The notes under the pieces: generated by a model
What the model was told of the DNA's origin: nothing
Database searches by the model: none
What the model saw: the letters and a program-made list of their open reading frames with translations, nothing else
From: Haloquadratum walsbyi J07HQW1
GTDB lineage: Archaea > Halobacteriota > Halobacteria > Halobacteriales > Haloferacaceae
DNA: 64,000 nt
NCBI GenBank assembly: GCA_000415965.1
Contig: KE356560.1
Location: forward strand, 1,870,596 to 1,934,595
Reading direction: 5' to 3'
Part shown: positions 26,919 to 36,651 of the stretch, in pieces
How positions within the stretch are numbered: the first letter of the stretch is position 1
Layout of the letters: each line of letters opens with the position of its first letter
Made by a program: the position numbers and the translations under genes

Positions 26919-28064
26919 ATGGATAATTCGCTGTCACCTGACGCGCTCGCGACCCGTCTTGACCACGGTGAGTCACTCACACTGCTTGACATCCGGAACC
27001 GCTCAGAGATTAACAAATGGCGTATCGAGTCCCCATCGCTCACGCGTATTGAGGTATCGTATATGAAGTTTCTGGCTGCGAGAGCAAGCGGTGACCCTGC
27101 AGGTCTCCTCCCGGCGCCCGCAGGCACTCCTGAGCCGGTTGTCACTGTCTGTGCACGCGGCGAAGCAAGCGATGAGGTAGCCACAATGCTTCGCGAGGCA
27201 GGCGTCAAGGCGGTCAATCTCGCCGGAGGGATGGAGGGGTGGGCGCATGTCTACCGTGCGACCGACTGTACAACTGAGAGTGGGGTTCTCCGACAGTATC
27301 GTCGCCCCTCTTCGGGCTGTCTTGCCTATCTGTTCGTCACGGGTGAGTCGGCGCTCGTTATTGACCCATTACGTGCATTCGCCGACCGCTACGTAGCGGA
27401 CGCTCGGGAAATGGGTGCAGATCTCGTTGCGACCGTCGACACACACGTCCACGCTGATCACGTTAGTGGTCTTCGTGCGGTCGCATCCCGGGTCAGTGAT
27501 GCGACTGCATACATGTCACCGAGAGCTATCGAACGGGGGGTGACTTTCGACGTGGAACCGCTTGCGCCCAATAGCGCATTCACTGTTGGTGACACGGCAG
27601 TTGAGGTGCTTGCCTCACCAGGACACACCACAGGCGGTATCTCGCTCGCCGTCAACGGGCATCTCCTCTGTGGTGATACGCTATTTATCGATGGGATAGC
27701 ACGCCCCGATCTTGAGGCAGACGACGACGCCGAAGCGTTTGCATATGAGCTTTATCAAACGGTGACGGAGCGGTTCGCTGACCGACCCAGTGACACTGTC
27801 ATCGCGCCAGGGCACTACCGCACTGACGCGCCACGGGCGCCTGATGGGAGCTATACCGCTCGGATAGGCGACCTCCGTGAGCGACTGTGGCCGTTTACTT
27901 CCGACGCGGACACCTTCGTCGAGCGGGTGCTTACCGATCTTGGACCGCGTCCGGCTAACGACGAGCGTATCATCGCTATCAATCTGGGTCGTGAGCAAGC
28001 CGATGATGAAGAGGCGTTTGAACTCGAACTTGGACCGAATAACTGTGCTGTCGCTGCAGACTGA
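26919..28064 (+). CDS. Rhodanese-MBL fusion protein (persulfide dioxygenase-like)
   Basis: A 381-residue protein. Residues 1-105 are a rhodanese domain ending in VVTVCARGEASDEVATMLRE, with the catalytic Cys in VCARGE, followed by NLAGGMEGW. Residues 115-381 are a metallo-beta-lactamase fold with DTHVHADHVSGLRA (HxHxDH), SPGHTTGGIS, LLCGDTLFIDG and APGHYRTDAP, which match persulfide dioxygenase/glyoxalase-II-like enzymes. It should oxidise glutathione or other low-molecular-weight persulfides; haloarchaea use gamma-glutamylcysteine instead of glutathione, so the thiol carrier is uncertain. Domain order is rhodanese first, opposite to many bacterial fusions. ATG 26919 is chosen because the rhodanese fold begins there. 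Confidence 0.9.
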   Translation: MDNSLSPDALATRLDHGESLTLLDIRNRSEINKWRIESPSLTRIEVSYMKFLAARASGDPAGLLPAPAGTPEPVVTVCARGEASDEVATMLREAGVKAVNLAGGMEGWAHVYRATDCTTESGVLRQYRRPSSGCLAYLFVTGESALVIDPLRAFADRYVADAREMGADLVATVDTHVHADHVSGLRAVASRVSDATAYMSPRAIERGVTFDVEPLAPNSAFTVGDTAVEVLASPGHTTGGISLAVNGHLLCGDTLFIDGIARPDLEADDDAEAFAYELYQTVTERFADRPSDTVIAPGHYRTDAPRAPDGSYTARIGDLRERLWPFTSDADTFVERVLTDLGPRPANDERIIAINLGREQADDEEAFELELGPNNCAVAAD

Positions 28065-28560
28065 GACGTCAGAGGTTAATCCCATGCAGACCACAGCTAC
28101 CACTGTGATTGATGAAGGTAGTGTGGACTTGGAGCACACAGTCGGAGATTCGAACAGCCCCGTTGACAGAGCAATGACACTCAATTAAGACCTGAGCTCA
28201 GATGGATCCGTCTGGTAAGTGAGGTCGGGTTCAGATACCATGTCGAAAGCAGAGATGTGGAACATAACGAATCATTCGAGACAATCGAGTCGATGTTCGC
28301 TAGACGGGATGAGTTTCACACACAGTCTCGAGAGAATATGTTTGAAACAATAGAGATTCCCTCGCCGACTCATTGAGTCATGAATGTCATTCAGATTGAT
28401 ATCTGCATATTCACTCAGGATGGCAGCACAGTCAAGAGCCTTTCAGTTATCAGTCTGTATGCTTTCGCCAAAGCCAAATCAAAAAGCAGTATCGAACCAC
28501 GAGCGTGCACTATTATGTGAACGGAGGAGTCATATCGAGACAGAACAACAACAGATACTC
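28065..28560. other. Intergenic region
   Basis: No gene recognised. The open frame before ATG 28561 (from 28384) has a Cys, Met and Ser-rich composition unlike haloarchaeal proteins and is taken as leader DNA. Confidence 0.45.
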
Positions 28561-28953
28561 ATGGTTCAAGAAACAGTGCGATATTCCGAGTCCATTGTTG
28601 AAGCCGTCCAGACACTGGTTAATGAAGGCACATTCGAGCATAAATCGGAGTTTTACCGATTCGCGACCGAGCTACTGTTAGATTCACTACGAGAGGACTA
28701 CAATCCAGAGATGCTCAACTACGATACCCTCGCTGAGACCACTCATCAGCAACTGGGGGAGTTCATGAGTGAACAGTCGGCTGGGAGCGGGAGTATGTTC
28801 TATGAATCTGCAATTATTATCCGTCGGCACGCCCGTCGTGGAGAAATTGATGCCGCCGAGGAGTATATTGAGACACACTACCCCTCAGAGCGAGGAGAGT
28901 ATTTGCTTCTTGAGGCGTTATTGGATTACTATCACGACACAGAGGCTGAATGA
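28561..28953 (+). CDS. RHH/CopG-like transcriptional regulator, 130 residues
   Basis: Starts at ATG 28561 (MVQETVRYSESIVEAVQTLV). The opening QETVRYSESIVEAVQTLVNE and following FEHKSEFYRFATELLLDSL are the strand, helix and helix of a ribbon-helix-helix DNA-binding domain. The C-terminal half (FYESAIIIRRHARRGEIDAA) is helical and probably mediates oligomerisation or ligand binding. Similar regulators are common in haloarchaea. Its stop overlaps the start of a small single-helix membrane protein (ATGA at 28950-28953), so the two are likely co-translated. Confidence 0.8.
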   Translation: MVQETVRYSESIVEAVQTLVNEGTFEHKSEFYRFATELLLDSLREDYNPEMLNYDTLAETTHQQLGEFMSEQSAGSGSMFYESAIIIRRHARRGEIDAAEEYIETHYPSERGEYLLLEALLDYYHDTEAE

Positions 28954-29186
28954 CTGAAGTCGAGAGTGAGACCCGAACCGCTCACTCTCACCTTGTTGGC
29001 AGCGAGGTGAGATATATTGAGCTGCAACTGTGTCTGCTAACGGTTATCCCTGTGCTTCTCTCCCTTCTCGTAGTTTGCATATCGACTGATATTTGGGACG
29101 GAAACGGAACCCTCCACATTGACCAGAAGTTAGATTCAACCTCAACCTCAGGCTCAGAGATTTCAAACGGTTCCCAATCCACATGA
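28950..29186 (+). CDS. Possible single-helix membrane protein coupled to the RHH regulator
   Basis: A 78-residue frame overlapping the regulator by four bases. It has a polar N-terminus (MTEVESETRTAHSH), one long hydrophobic segment (LCLLTVIPVLLSLLVVCIST) and an exposed Ser/Thr-rich tail. The tail is encoded in part by a degenerate TCAACC/TCAGGC hexanucleotide tract at 29136-29159. The overlapping start and the plausible topology support it; a lack of recognised homologues weakens it. Confidence 0.5.
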   Translation: MTEVESETRTAHSHLVGSEVRYIELQLCLLTVIPVLLSLLVVCISTDIWDGNGTLHIDQKLDSTSTSGSEISNGSQST

Positions 29187-29604
29187 TCGTTGGTTGAGTT
29201 AATGTTTGGAATCAGTGATACTGATATCAAGGACTCTCTGATGCTGTGCAATTGCCCGAGTTAATTCCTGTAAGTGTTACTACAAAATATCATTTCAGCG
29301 AAATTTTTTGTGAGAACGAATCGTGGTTATCCGTGATGTCGTGTGGAATCACTACACAGATAGTCACACTCTGTGAAAAGTTACACAACGGGAGCCGGAC
29401 ACAGAGGGCGTTGGTGAAATCACCAGCAGTATCGAAGAAAGGTGGGATGATGCATGAAGCGACAATCAACAATCAGGAGATCATCAAGCAGACGCACCGA
29501 TTCGGACAAGAACTTGCTCTGTGCGCTGGTATGATATCGTGCTCTAACATGACTGTGCGAGTCCCCGCCATCATAACCGACAATCGAGTATAAAACTGAG
29601 AGAT
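29187..29604. other. Intergenic region
   Basis: Frames here are short and rich in Cys, His and Ser without the acidic bias. Nothing recognised. Confidence 0.4.
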
Positions 29605-30624
29605 ATGAAGGCAATACAGCTGAGAGAAACCGACGGGATCGAGTCACTACAGTACGAGGATGTGCCCCGTCCTGAACCAAGACAAGACGAGTATCTCGTT
29701 CGAGTTCATGCGGTTGGAATCAATCCTCTCGATTGGCTCATATGTCGAGGAATGCTTCCGCACCTCATTGACAGCGACCTTCCGTGGATACCTGGCTGGG
29801 ACGTGTCGGGCGTCATCGAATCGGTCGGAACCAACGCGACAGCATTCACTCGTGGTGACACCGTCTACGGGATGTCACGTCTTCCTGATGGCGGAGGGAC
29901 ATTCGCCGAGTACACTACGATGTCAGGCGACGAGATTACCGACAAGCCAGATACGCTCTCGCACAGTGAGGCCGCAGCCGTTCCTATGGGAGGGCAGACA
30001 GCCTTTCACGCACTCTATGAGGCAGCCAAGCTTGATGCAGACGAGCGCGTGCTTGTGCACGCAGCAGCCGGTGGTGTCGGACATATGGCTGTTCAGTTCG
30101 CGACAAATACAGGGGCACACGTGATCGGAACTGCCTCTGGACGCAATAAGACGTTTCTTCGCAAACTTGGGGTCGATGAGTTCGTCAACTACCGGAAGGA
30201 GCGATTCGAGAACGTCTTAGACGATGTCGATGTTGTCCTTGATACGATTGGCGGGGACGTTCTCAAACGGTCGGTTGACGTTGTTCAGCCAGGCGGTGTT
30301 GTCGTCACACTTCCAGAGTCACCCTCTCAAGAAACTGTCAAGCGATATCAGGACGAACACGATGTCACTGTCCGCTTTTTTGATGTGATCAGGGATTCAG
30401 AGCCGGTGACACTCCGACAGGTCGCTGCTCAAATTAATGCCGGTGTGGTTGCGCCCAGCGTCAGTGATGTGTATGGATTCTCTGAGATACAAAACGCACT
30501 CAGCAGGAGCGCAAATGGTCACGTTCGTGGCAAACTTGTCGTCACTCTCATGGAAATGATTGATAAACGGGGGTTCGAACACCGGGCAAATCAAAACATG
30601 CAACCGACTGATGATATCCACTAG
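29605..30624 (+). CDS. MDR-family NADP-dependent oxidoreductase (quinone oxidoreductase-like)
   Basis: A 339-residue medium-chain dehydrogenase/reductase. The N-terminal GroES-like domain has VHAVGINPLDWLICRGML and WIPGWDVSGVIESVG. The Rossmann domain has VLVHAAAGGVGHMAVQFA (the AAGGVG dinucleotide motif) and LDTIGGDVLKRSVDVV. No zinc-binding Cys cluster or catalytic Cys is seen, so it belongs to the zinc-free quinone oxidoreductase/zeta-crystallin branch. It probably reduces quinones or enones with NADPH. It stands alone; downstream DNA is empty except for a transposon scrap. Confidence 0.9.
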   Translation: MKAIQLRETDGIESLQYEDVPRPEPRQDEYLVRVHAVGINPLDWLICRGMLPHLIDSDLPWIPGWDVSGVIESVGTNATAFTRGDTVYGMSRLPDGGGTFAEYTTMSGDEITDKPDTLSHSEAAAVPMGGQTAFHALYEAAKLDADERVLVHAAAGGVGHMAVQFATNTGAHVIGTASGRNKTFLRKLGVDEFVNYRKERFENVLDDVDVVLDTIGGDVLKRSVDVVQPGGVVVTLPESPSQETVKRYQDEHDVTVRFFDVIRDSEPVTLRQVAAQINAGVVAPSVSDVYGFSEIQNALSRSANGHVRGKLVVTLMEMIDKRGFEHRANQNMQPTDDIH

Positions 30625-30729
30625 CGGCGATGACACGGGACTGACTCGGTGAAAAATTCCCAACGGTGATAGCGGCTTTCAGTGTCAGAGTTGGATCTAC
30701 ATATAAAATGCTATTAAGACGGTGTACGC

Positions 30730-30990
30730 GAGTCAGTGTTGTTCACAGTATGGATCACGAGGGGATAACCGCCCCCCCAACTGTGGTCAGGATGGGTTCT
30801 GTTGGCTAACCCGGAGGACGATGCTCACGCGGATGACGATGCAGCGAGGAATATCAACCTGAATTGTCTCTACGATCAACAGAAGTCCGAAAACAAGGAC
30901 GTGCACATTGCAGTTGAAAACTAGGATGGCAAAAACGAATGGCGAGCATTCGCCTCTCTGTTTGAGGGGTTACAACGGGAGTCCATACTG
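30730..30990 (+). mobile_element. Scrap of a TnpB-like transposase gene
   Basis: Broken frames contain QCCSQYGSR, PPNCGQDG and PEDDAHADDDAARNINLN. The order resembles the zinc ribbon and the final D-x-x-A-A-x-N-I motif of TnpB. A second scrap (NEWRAFASL) follows. No hairpin or intact frame remains. The identification is tentative. Confidence 0.4.
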
Positions 30991-32020
30991 AATGCCACGC
31001 TTTTCAGAGGTGTGATTGCTTATTCATTTCATCATGTCACATCTGAGTATGAGTGAGTGGAGTGAGTCAGACACGAGCGTTATCTGAGCACGAAGCTAAT
31101 CACACACAGTCACTGCAGTAGCGGGGATACGAACGCGAGTCGGACAGAGCTGATGTGAGAATGTCTCTGAGGTTGGCAAGGGTGATATGACACTGAGAGT
31201 GCTAATCGTTTCTAGAAGGCGCTTATTATACACACGTATCTGTATGACTACTTTTTCATATGCTCTTCTCTCAGTGACGGACATGACGTGAGGGGACGGA
31301 GTCTCGAGTTATGACTCAAAAATCAAACATGCCAGACGGGTTCCAGGGACAACCACTCTCGCCCCCTCACGACATCTGCAATATGTCACGCGAAGATGGT
31401 GAAATATCACACATAATATAACGGTGGGTTGTCATAAATAAGATCGAACAGTGGATCCGGAGATAATCTCAGTCAATATAGATTATTATTCTCAATCGGT
31501 TCAGTCTCCAGTATCTCTGTGAGCAGCTATCCGATACCTATCGTCACAATGCGATATCGGGGCATCGCCTGTTCTTATGATGCTCACGGCTCATTTGAGA
31601 TATCACATAGCTATCTCTCATTCTTATCTAATCATACTTATTGCTGGCACAGTTCGTTCCCAAGGGCGTGTGGCTTCATTCTTTTAGAACACGTCTACAG
31701 ACATCGAATCGATATCCATTGGAAGTGCAGTGTTCACAGACGGTGATTCAGGACAATCTGTCCACTGTGTCTGAGGACCGCGAGACAGACTGGTCGGCAG
31801 TCAGTGCGATATTAGGATAGGGTAATGTTCTGATAGTGCAACGAGCCAAGACATGCCATGCCGTACAGATGCAATCACGACGGGACTGTATCAGAACCGG
31901 CGTAAGCGTCGCGGTTTGATGTATCCAATGAGATGGCTTACTGAAGAAAATTTCAGTAAGTTCGAGTACAAAAATGTTATTCAGATTATCTTTTAGTGAG
32001 TATGGTCCCTACCTGTTAAT
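30991..32020. other. Long gene-poor region
   Basis: About one kilobase with no convincing frame, repeat or RNA gene. Local inverted repeats such as TATCACATAG are short. Probably decayed DNA. Confidence 0.4.
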
Positions 32021-32209
32021 ATGATGCATTCACACGTTGCACGGCCTTCCCACCGGGTCTCAATACTTGCTAATTACTCACTTGGTGAGCTGATTCTGCC
32101 TGCTGTGTTACCGATAACTGCAATCGCCCTATGCGCGATCCCGATGGTGACGCTCGCGTTTGCATCTGGCGTTGCCAGCACAGTCGTTCTGACGCAACTG
32201 AAAAAATAA
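32021..32209 (+). CDS. Small hydrophobic membrane protein
   Basis: A 62-residue protein with a polar, basic N-terminus (MMHSHVARPSHRVS) and two closely spaced hydrophobic stretches (LGELILPAVLPITAIALCAI and VTLAFASGVASTVVL), ending in QLKK. A positive N-terminus is unusual for an acidic haloarchaeal proteome, but the hydrophobic pattern is regular. No family recognised. It lies upstream of a winged-helix regulator on the same strand, giving one more case of a small membrane protein beside a regulator. Confidence 0.45.
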   Translation: MMHSHVARPSHRVSILANYSLGELILPAVLPITAIALCAIPMVTLAFASGVASTVVLTQLKK

Positions 32210-32342
32210 AGCATGAACACAAGAGACAATCTCATGACTGCGGTGATCTGGCGTGAACTGCGATATAAAAACCTGTTTCGCGTGAGAGTTGCTCGCTCCG
32301 ATTCGGCTGGTAGTAATATTTGTGAGTTTCTACTTGAGGGAT

Positions 32343-33224
32343 ATGAGTAAGGCCGACGACCTTACTGAGTGTACCGAATGCGTCCCACCAGCTGACGCGT
32401 TCGGATTAATTGCAGACGAAACCCGGATTTCGATTCTTGAAGCACTGTGGAAACGAGAAACACCTGCTCGATTCTCCGATATTCGTGCGACTGTCGGGAT
32501 GTCTGACAGTGCACAATTTAATTATCACCTTGGAAAGCTTACCGGTCAGTTCGTCCAGAAGACCGACTCTGGATACGAACTCCGGACTGCCGGCGAACGG
32601 ATCGTCCAAGCAATCCTTGCTGGATCCTTCACTGAGCATCCGACCCGCGAGATTGAGATCAATGATTCATGTGTCGTCTGCAGTGAGTCACTTTTCGCTC
32701 AGTACACCGACGAGATGCTTCAAATTAAGTGCTCGAAGTGTGGACACGGTCATGGACGATACTCGTTTCCACCCGGTGGTCTCCACGGTCGGACCGACGC
32801 TGAGGTGCTCGATGCGTTTGATCAGCGTGTCCGTCATCTCCACTGTCTTGCGAAGGATGGTGTCTGTCCAGAGTGTAATGGGCAAATGCGAACTCACATT
32901 GAAGAGGGCGGAAACTGTTGTCTCGGAGCATCCATACGAGCGAATCACGTCTGCCAACAGTGCAGCTCTGAGCTTTGCTCGGCTGTTGGGTTGGGACTAC
33001 TTGATCAGTCGGCAGTGGTCGGTTTCTATGATGACCACGACGTGCAGGTATCCAACACGCCGTATTGGCAGTTCCGCTGGTGTGTCGACGATCAGACGGT
33101 CGAAATTAACCCGGAGGGTCCCGGTACCCTCTTAATCGAAATTCCAGCCGAACAAGAGTTCCTTCGAGTCCTTCTGAGTGATGAGCTCTCAGTCATACAC
33201 ACTGAACGTGTCACAATAGACTGA
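32343..33224 (+). CDS. Winged-helix regulator with zinc-ribbon domain
   Basis: A 293-residue protein started at ATG 32343 (MSKADDLTECTECVPPADAF). Residues 15-95 are an ArsR-type winged helix (LIADETRISILEALWKRE, AQFNYHLGKLTGQFVQ). Residues 105-205 hold paired cysteines (SCVVCSESL, IKCSKCGHGH, VCPECNGQM, VCQQCSSELC), enough for two zinc ribbons. The C-terminal part (WQFRWCVDDQTVEINPEGP) is a beta-rich domain seen in haloarchaeal regulators of the DUF7351/DUF7347 type, which I name from memory. It probably binds DNA and an unknown signal. No operon partner downstream. Confidence 0.85.
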   Translation: MSKADDLTECTECVPPADAFGLIADETRISILEALWKRETPARFSDIRATVGMSDSAQFNYHLGKLTGQFVQKTDSGYELRTAGERIVQAILAGSFTEHPTREIEINDSCVVCSESLFAQYTDEMLQIKCSKCGHGHGRYSFPPGGLHGRTDAEVLDAFDQRVRHLHCLAKDGVCPECNGQMRTHIEEGGNCCLGASIRANHVCQQCSSELCSAVGLGLLDQSAVVGFYDDHDVQVSNTPYWQFRWCVDDQTVEINPEGPGTLLIEIPAEQEFLRVLLSDELSVIHTERVTID

Positions 33225-33503
33225 CTGCTCATCAGAACAGTAATGAGCAGACGTGTAATTGTAATCCGCCCAGTGTGCTATGATACTCACATACTGTGCT
33301 GTGCGATTCTCAAGACACCACTCGTCAAGCCACGCTCCTGGTGTGAGCAGCGATCCGGCGAGGTCCGGAGTCGTGTGGGTAACCAACAACGGTCCCCACG
33401 GTGATGCTGACATTATACTCTCCACGCGGGTATAAACCGCTCTCTAGTAGTAGTGAGCACAGGTGACCCCGTCCAGACGGGTACTATATAACGTTATTAT
33501 TCG

Positions 33504-33944
33504 ATGGACAGCGTCTTCGAGTGGATGTTACCAGACCGACAGGGCATCGATGACACGTTCGCGCCTGATCCTGGGGGCGAAGCTGGGATTGAGATTGAGT
33601 ATAAAGAGACTCACCTTCGTGAGGGAGTAACAGGAACAAAACGTGCCCGGTCATACGACATCACTATTACCGGTAATCAAGTGGACAACTGCCCAGTCGG
33701 CATTCTTGCCCGCACTGTTCCTGCCGACGCAGAGGATCAGCAAGCCCGCGAGACGGACAGACCCTACAGTTTCACTATCACGGGCAATACTGTCAGCAAC
33801 GCAGCCAACGCCGGCATCCGCATCCGCTCGGGCGCAGACGGCGTCGTTGCAACCAACACCGTCCGGGGAGTAGACACGGCTATCGACATTGCTGAGGAGT
33901 TCACAACAACCATCCAGCAAGACCTGAACGTGGTCCGAGAGTAA
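33504..33944 (+). CDS. C-terminal fragment of a right-handed beta-helix protein
   Basis: A 146-residue frame whose middle and end have repeated beta-helix turns (YDITITGNQVDNCPVGILAR and YSFTITGNTVSNAANAGIRI, then ADGVVATNTVRGVDTAI). These are pectate-lyase-like parallel beta-helix rungs. Full-length members have 350 or more residues and often a Tat signal, so this is probably the surviving 3' end of a secreted or surface protein. The N-terminal 40 residues do not look like a signal peptide. The region is richer in G and C than its surroundings, which may indicate transfer. Confidence 0.55.
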   Translation: MDSVFEWMLPDRQGIDDTFAPDPGGEAGIEIEYKETHLREGVTGTKRARSYDITITGNQVDNCPVGILARTVPADAEDQQARETDRPYSFTITGNTVSNAANAGIRIRSGADGVVATNTVRGVDTAIDIAEEFTTTIQQDLNVVRE

Positions 33945-34299
33945 AGAATCGGACGCTGGTCATTCGGTCGCCTCTCTACGGGAAGAAGCTCCAGGTCCAG
34001 GGTTTGACCCCGGAGCAGTTCACGATGGGTATATCTCGATTGGTCGAGTCACTCTGGAAAGGCAGTGTCCTGAACCATCACAAAACGACCTGTTAACGAC
34101 GCTGACAAACTATTTGTTTGTCAATTCAGGCGAACAGCACTGTCCGATTGAGAGATGGTGACTGCCAGATTGGACCTGACTGTTGGGTTCACAAAGCGGT
34201 GTGCTCTGCTGAGCGAGTGAGTCGATTACTGCTTGAGTGTAATATAACCAATATGATACTCAATATGTATTTTGCGATTGCTGGCTAATTACGAGTGTC
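33945..34299. other. Intergenic region with a possible gene scrap
   Basis: The forward frame 33942-34096 reads PLYGKKLQVQGLTPEQFTMG before a stop. PIHGKKIQDFDRDVTPEQFT in the small zinc-finger protein at 49425-49685 is similar. This could be a remnant of a related gene or a chance match; no start codon is apparent. Confidence 0.25.
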
Positions 34300-34815
34300 A
34301 TGCACGTCGACAGCGACGACATCGACTGGAATGAACCTGACACTGACGAGAGGGCAACGACATTCCGCCGGAAGCGACTGTCAGCGGCAACAGACGCCAA
34401 AGACATCGGTTGTAGTCTCTATAAGCTTCCACCTGGAAACCGCTCGTGGCCGTATCATTATCATGAAGCCAACGAGGAGGCAATATATGTCCTCAGTGGG
34501 ACGGGGACTATCCGGCTTCAGGACAGTACTCACGCGCTGTCAGCAGGTGATTATGTGTCTCTTCCGGCGGGCGAGACCGGTGGTCACCGCGTTATCAACG
34601 ATAGCGACGACGATGTCACATTGCGATATCTTGCCATCTCAACAATGCAGGACCCAGACGTGGTGATATATCCTGACATGGACAAGCTCGGCGTTTACAC
34701 TGGAACACCGCCAGGGCGTCATGAAGGGCGGAAACTGACAAAGTATTACCCCGAAAACGCCGACGTCGACTACTGGTCGGAGAAACCGAAAAAATCAGAA
34801 GCTGACCCCGAGTAG
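34300..34815 (+). CDS. Cupin-domain protein
   Basis: A 171-residue acidic protein with a single cupin barrel. Motif one is SWPYHYHEANEEAIYVLSGT (two His and a Glu as metal ligands, then the Gly turn), and motif two is LSAGDYVSLPAGETGGHRV. A C-terminal extension (YPDMDKLGVYTGTPPGRHE) is typical of cupins annotated as sugar-phosphate isomerase-like or of unknown function. Metal binding is likely; the substrate is unknown. It stands alone. Confidence 0.88.
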   Translation: MHVDSDDIDWNEPDTDERATTFRRKRLSAATDAKDIGCSLYKLPPGNRSWPYHYHEANEEAIYVLSGTGTIRLQDSTHALSAGDYVSLPAGETGGHRVINDSDDDVTLRYLAISTMQDPDVVIYPDMDKLGVYTGTPPGRHEGRKLTKYYPENADVDYWSEKPKKSEADPE

Positions 34816-35066
34816 CCTAGTTCCCGCTCACTATAGTCTTCACATATATTATCCAACAGGATTGAACGCGATCCCCAAGCATCGACTGGAGAGCAATTCA
34901 ATGACCCATCTCCGAAGAAGTTGGCTTCCGCTCGCTGCGTGTCATCCTCCTAGTGATCGATTCGCGTCCACTTGGCTTGATTGAGAATTCTCAATCTTGA
35001 GAGCGGAGTTCTGTGTGAATAGAATTTAGTTGCTCCACTCACTCGCACACATCATGAGGAGTTAGA

Positions 35067-35579
35067 CTACGACTCATCATCCAGTGAGTGTGAGTCATTG
35101 ATAAATTGTCCGGATATACGGAGCACGATGGTATGAAACAGCACAAGCGTAATGACACTTCCAACGATAATGCTAACACGAAGTGGCGTTGACAACAATC
35201 CAAGCGAGACAATGAGCGTGGTCGCACACGCTGGTGGATGAACCGTATCGGTCGCGGTCATCGCCCAACTCGTCAGCATGACCGATGTTGTCGCACTTGC
35301 TGCTAAGCGGAAGCCATCAACAGAGAGCGGTGATGTCGCAGTGATTGAAGCTCCGGTTGCTACGACAACCCACGCCGACAACCCAGCAAGGCCGCCAATG
35401 AGGTGACTTCCGATGACGCGATAACTCTGTGTTCGGTCACTCTGACGATTAAAAGCGAGGACGAACGCCGTTGGTCCGAGACTGGGAAAAATAAACGGCT
35501 GCCCACTCCCCCACGCGATTACGCCAAGCACTGAAAAAATGAGACCAGTATAAAGGCTCGTGCCAACACGGCGTCGCAT
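35067..35579 (-). CDS. HPP family membrane protein
   Basis: About 170 residues from ATG 35579 (MRRRVGTSLYTGLI); the frame extends eight codons further upstream. There are four to five membrane helices, with FIFPSLGPTAFVLAF after the first and the family-defining DTVHPPACATTLIVSLG near the C-terminus. HPP proteins have been linked to nitrite transport in some phototrophs. In archaea the role is open. It is a single gene; the upstream region is AT-rich with no repeat. Confidence 0.85.
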   Translation of the reverse strand: MRRRVGTSLYTGLIFSVLGVIAWGSGQPFIFPSLGPTAFVLAFNRQSDRTQSYRVIGSHLIGGLAGLSAWVVVATGASITATSPLSVDGFRLAASATTSVMLTSWAMTATDTVHPPACATTLIVSLGLLSTPLRVSIIVGSVITLVLFHTIVLRISGQFINDSHSLDDES

Positions 35580-36136
35580 GAATATATTGTTCCGATTGAT
35601 CAATAAATCACTCCTGTTTTTCCCTCTTATCGGATAATTGGAGCACTAGAAACGGAACAAAAGAGTGAGAGCTAAAAAATCCTCTGGGAATGTTCCTCTC
35701 CTCACCATGGCGGTACTTATTCTCTGATAAATCTCGGGGGAATTTCGAGTATCAGACACGCATTCCGTTTCTCTGTGTTTATAACCCGATATATGACTGA
35801 ACACTGCGGCGTGTTGAGATACACAATTAGCCCACCGCAGGTTCTATCGATTAGCGTGTCATAGAAATGTCCACATCTGAGTTGATGCGATCCAAACGGG
35901 GGCAGAAACATACTGGAGTGAGTCTGATTATCGAAGGAACTGCAAGATGGAGAGGGTAAACTCAGCATAACATAGCTCTGGGTGTCACCGCACCGACGCC
36001 GAAGCACCAGCCAGGTCGCCTCTGTGAGTTTAGCCAACACACTGATTTGAGTGTTCACATTCGTGTCTGTCTGAGTACTGACGCTGAGTCCCCGCGTCTC
36101 TCGGTTCTCATTCCGGGTCTGCAGCGTCTGAGATAA

Positions 36137-36337
36137 GCACAATTTGGTGGAGTGTTGGCACTGCTCGTTGGAGTCAGCCAAATGCTCGTGGAGGTTGGTA
36201 CTCTGGATGGACTGCTGACGGTCGCTGTCGGGTGAGGAGGAGGACTGCTTGTACTGTTCGGCTCTAATCTTATACAGAACAGACCTGCGTTTTATCATGG
36301 GTGGAACGAAGATAGAAACCAGAGGGAGTTCAACTGA
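36137..36337 (+). pseudogene. Decayed membrane-protein fragment
   Basis: The forward frame reads VLALLVGVSQMLVEVGTLDG, then LLTVAVG, an in-frame TGA near 36232, and continues GGGLLVLFGSNLIQNRPAFY to a stop at 36337. Two hydrophobic helices separated by one stop codon, with no start codon, suggest a broken small membrane protein. Another hydrophobic stretch (TSILITVGLILLGKLVVEP) follows at about 36360-36415 in a different frame. The remainder of 35604-36651 has no recognisable gene; the long minus-strand frame there is rich in Ser, Cys and His and judged spurious. Confidence 0.3.
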
Positions 36338-36651
36338 CTGATATTAACACTGACAACGACATCCATTCTCATTACTGTCGGACTGATACTCCTCGGTAAA
36401 CTCGTCGTTGAACCGCGAGGCTACTCCAGTGTCGATTGTCAATGCTACCAATCAATAACACGCACTCAGTCGGACCGCTTTCGCGTGAATAGTTTCAGTT
36501 CAACTCAACTGAGTGTGGTTCCGAAGAGAAGCAGTGCTCAGAGTGCCACCGACTGATACGGGAGGGTGGAGTCTTAATCGAGGCGACGATACGTGAGTCA
36601 TGATTACCGTGCAATGATAGATGTCATTTTGAATGAACCAAATACAACGTA

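Noticed and set aside
35717-36298. 193-residue minus-strand open frame
   Set aside because: Composition rich in Ser, Cys, His and Arg, no domain pattern, and a broken but plausible membrane-protein stretch is found on the opposite strand at 36137-36337.
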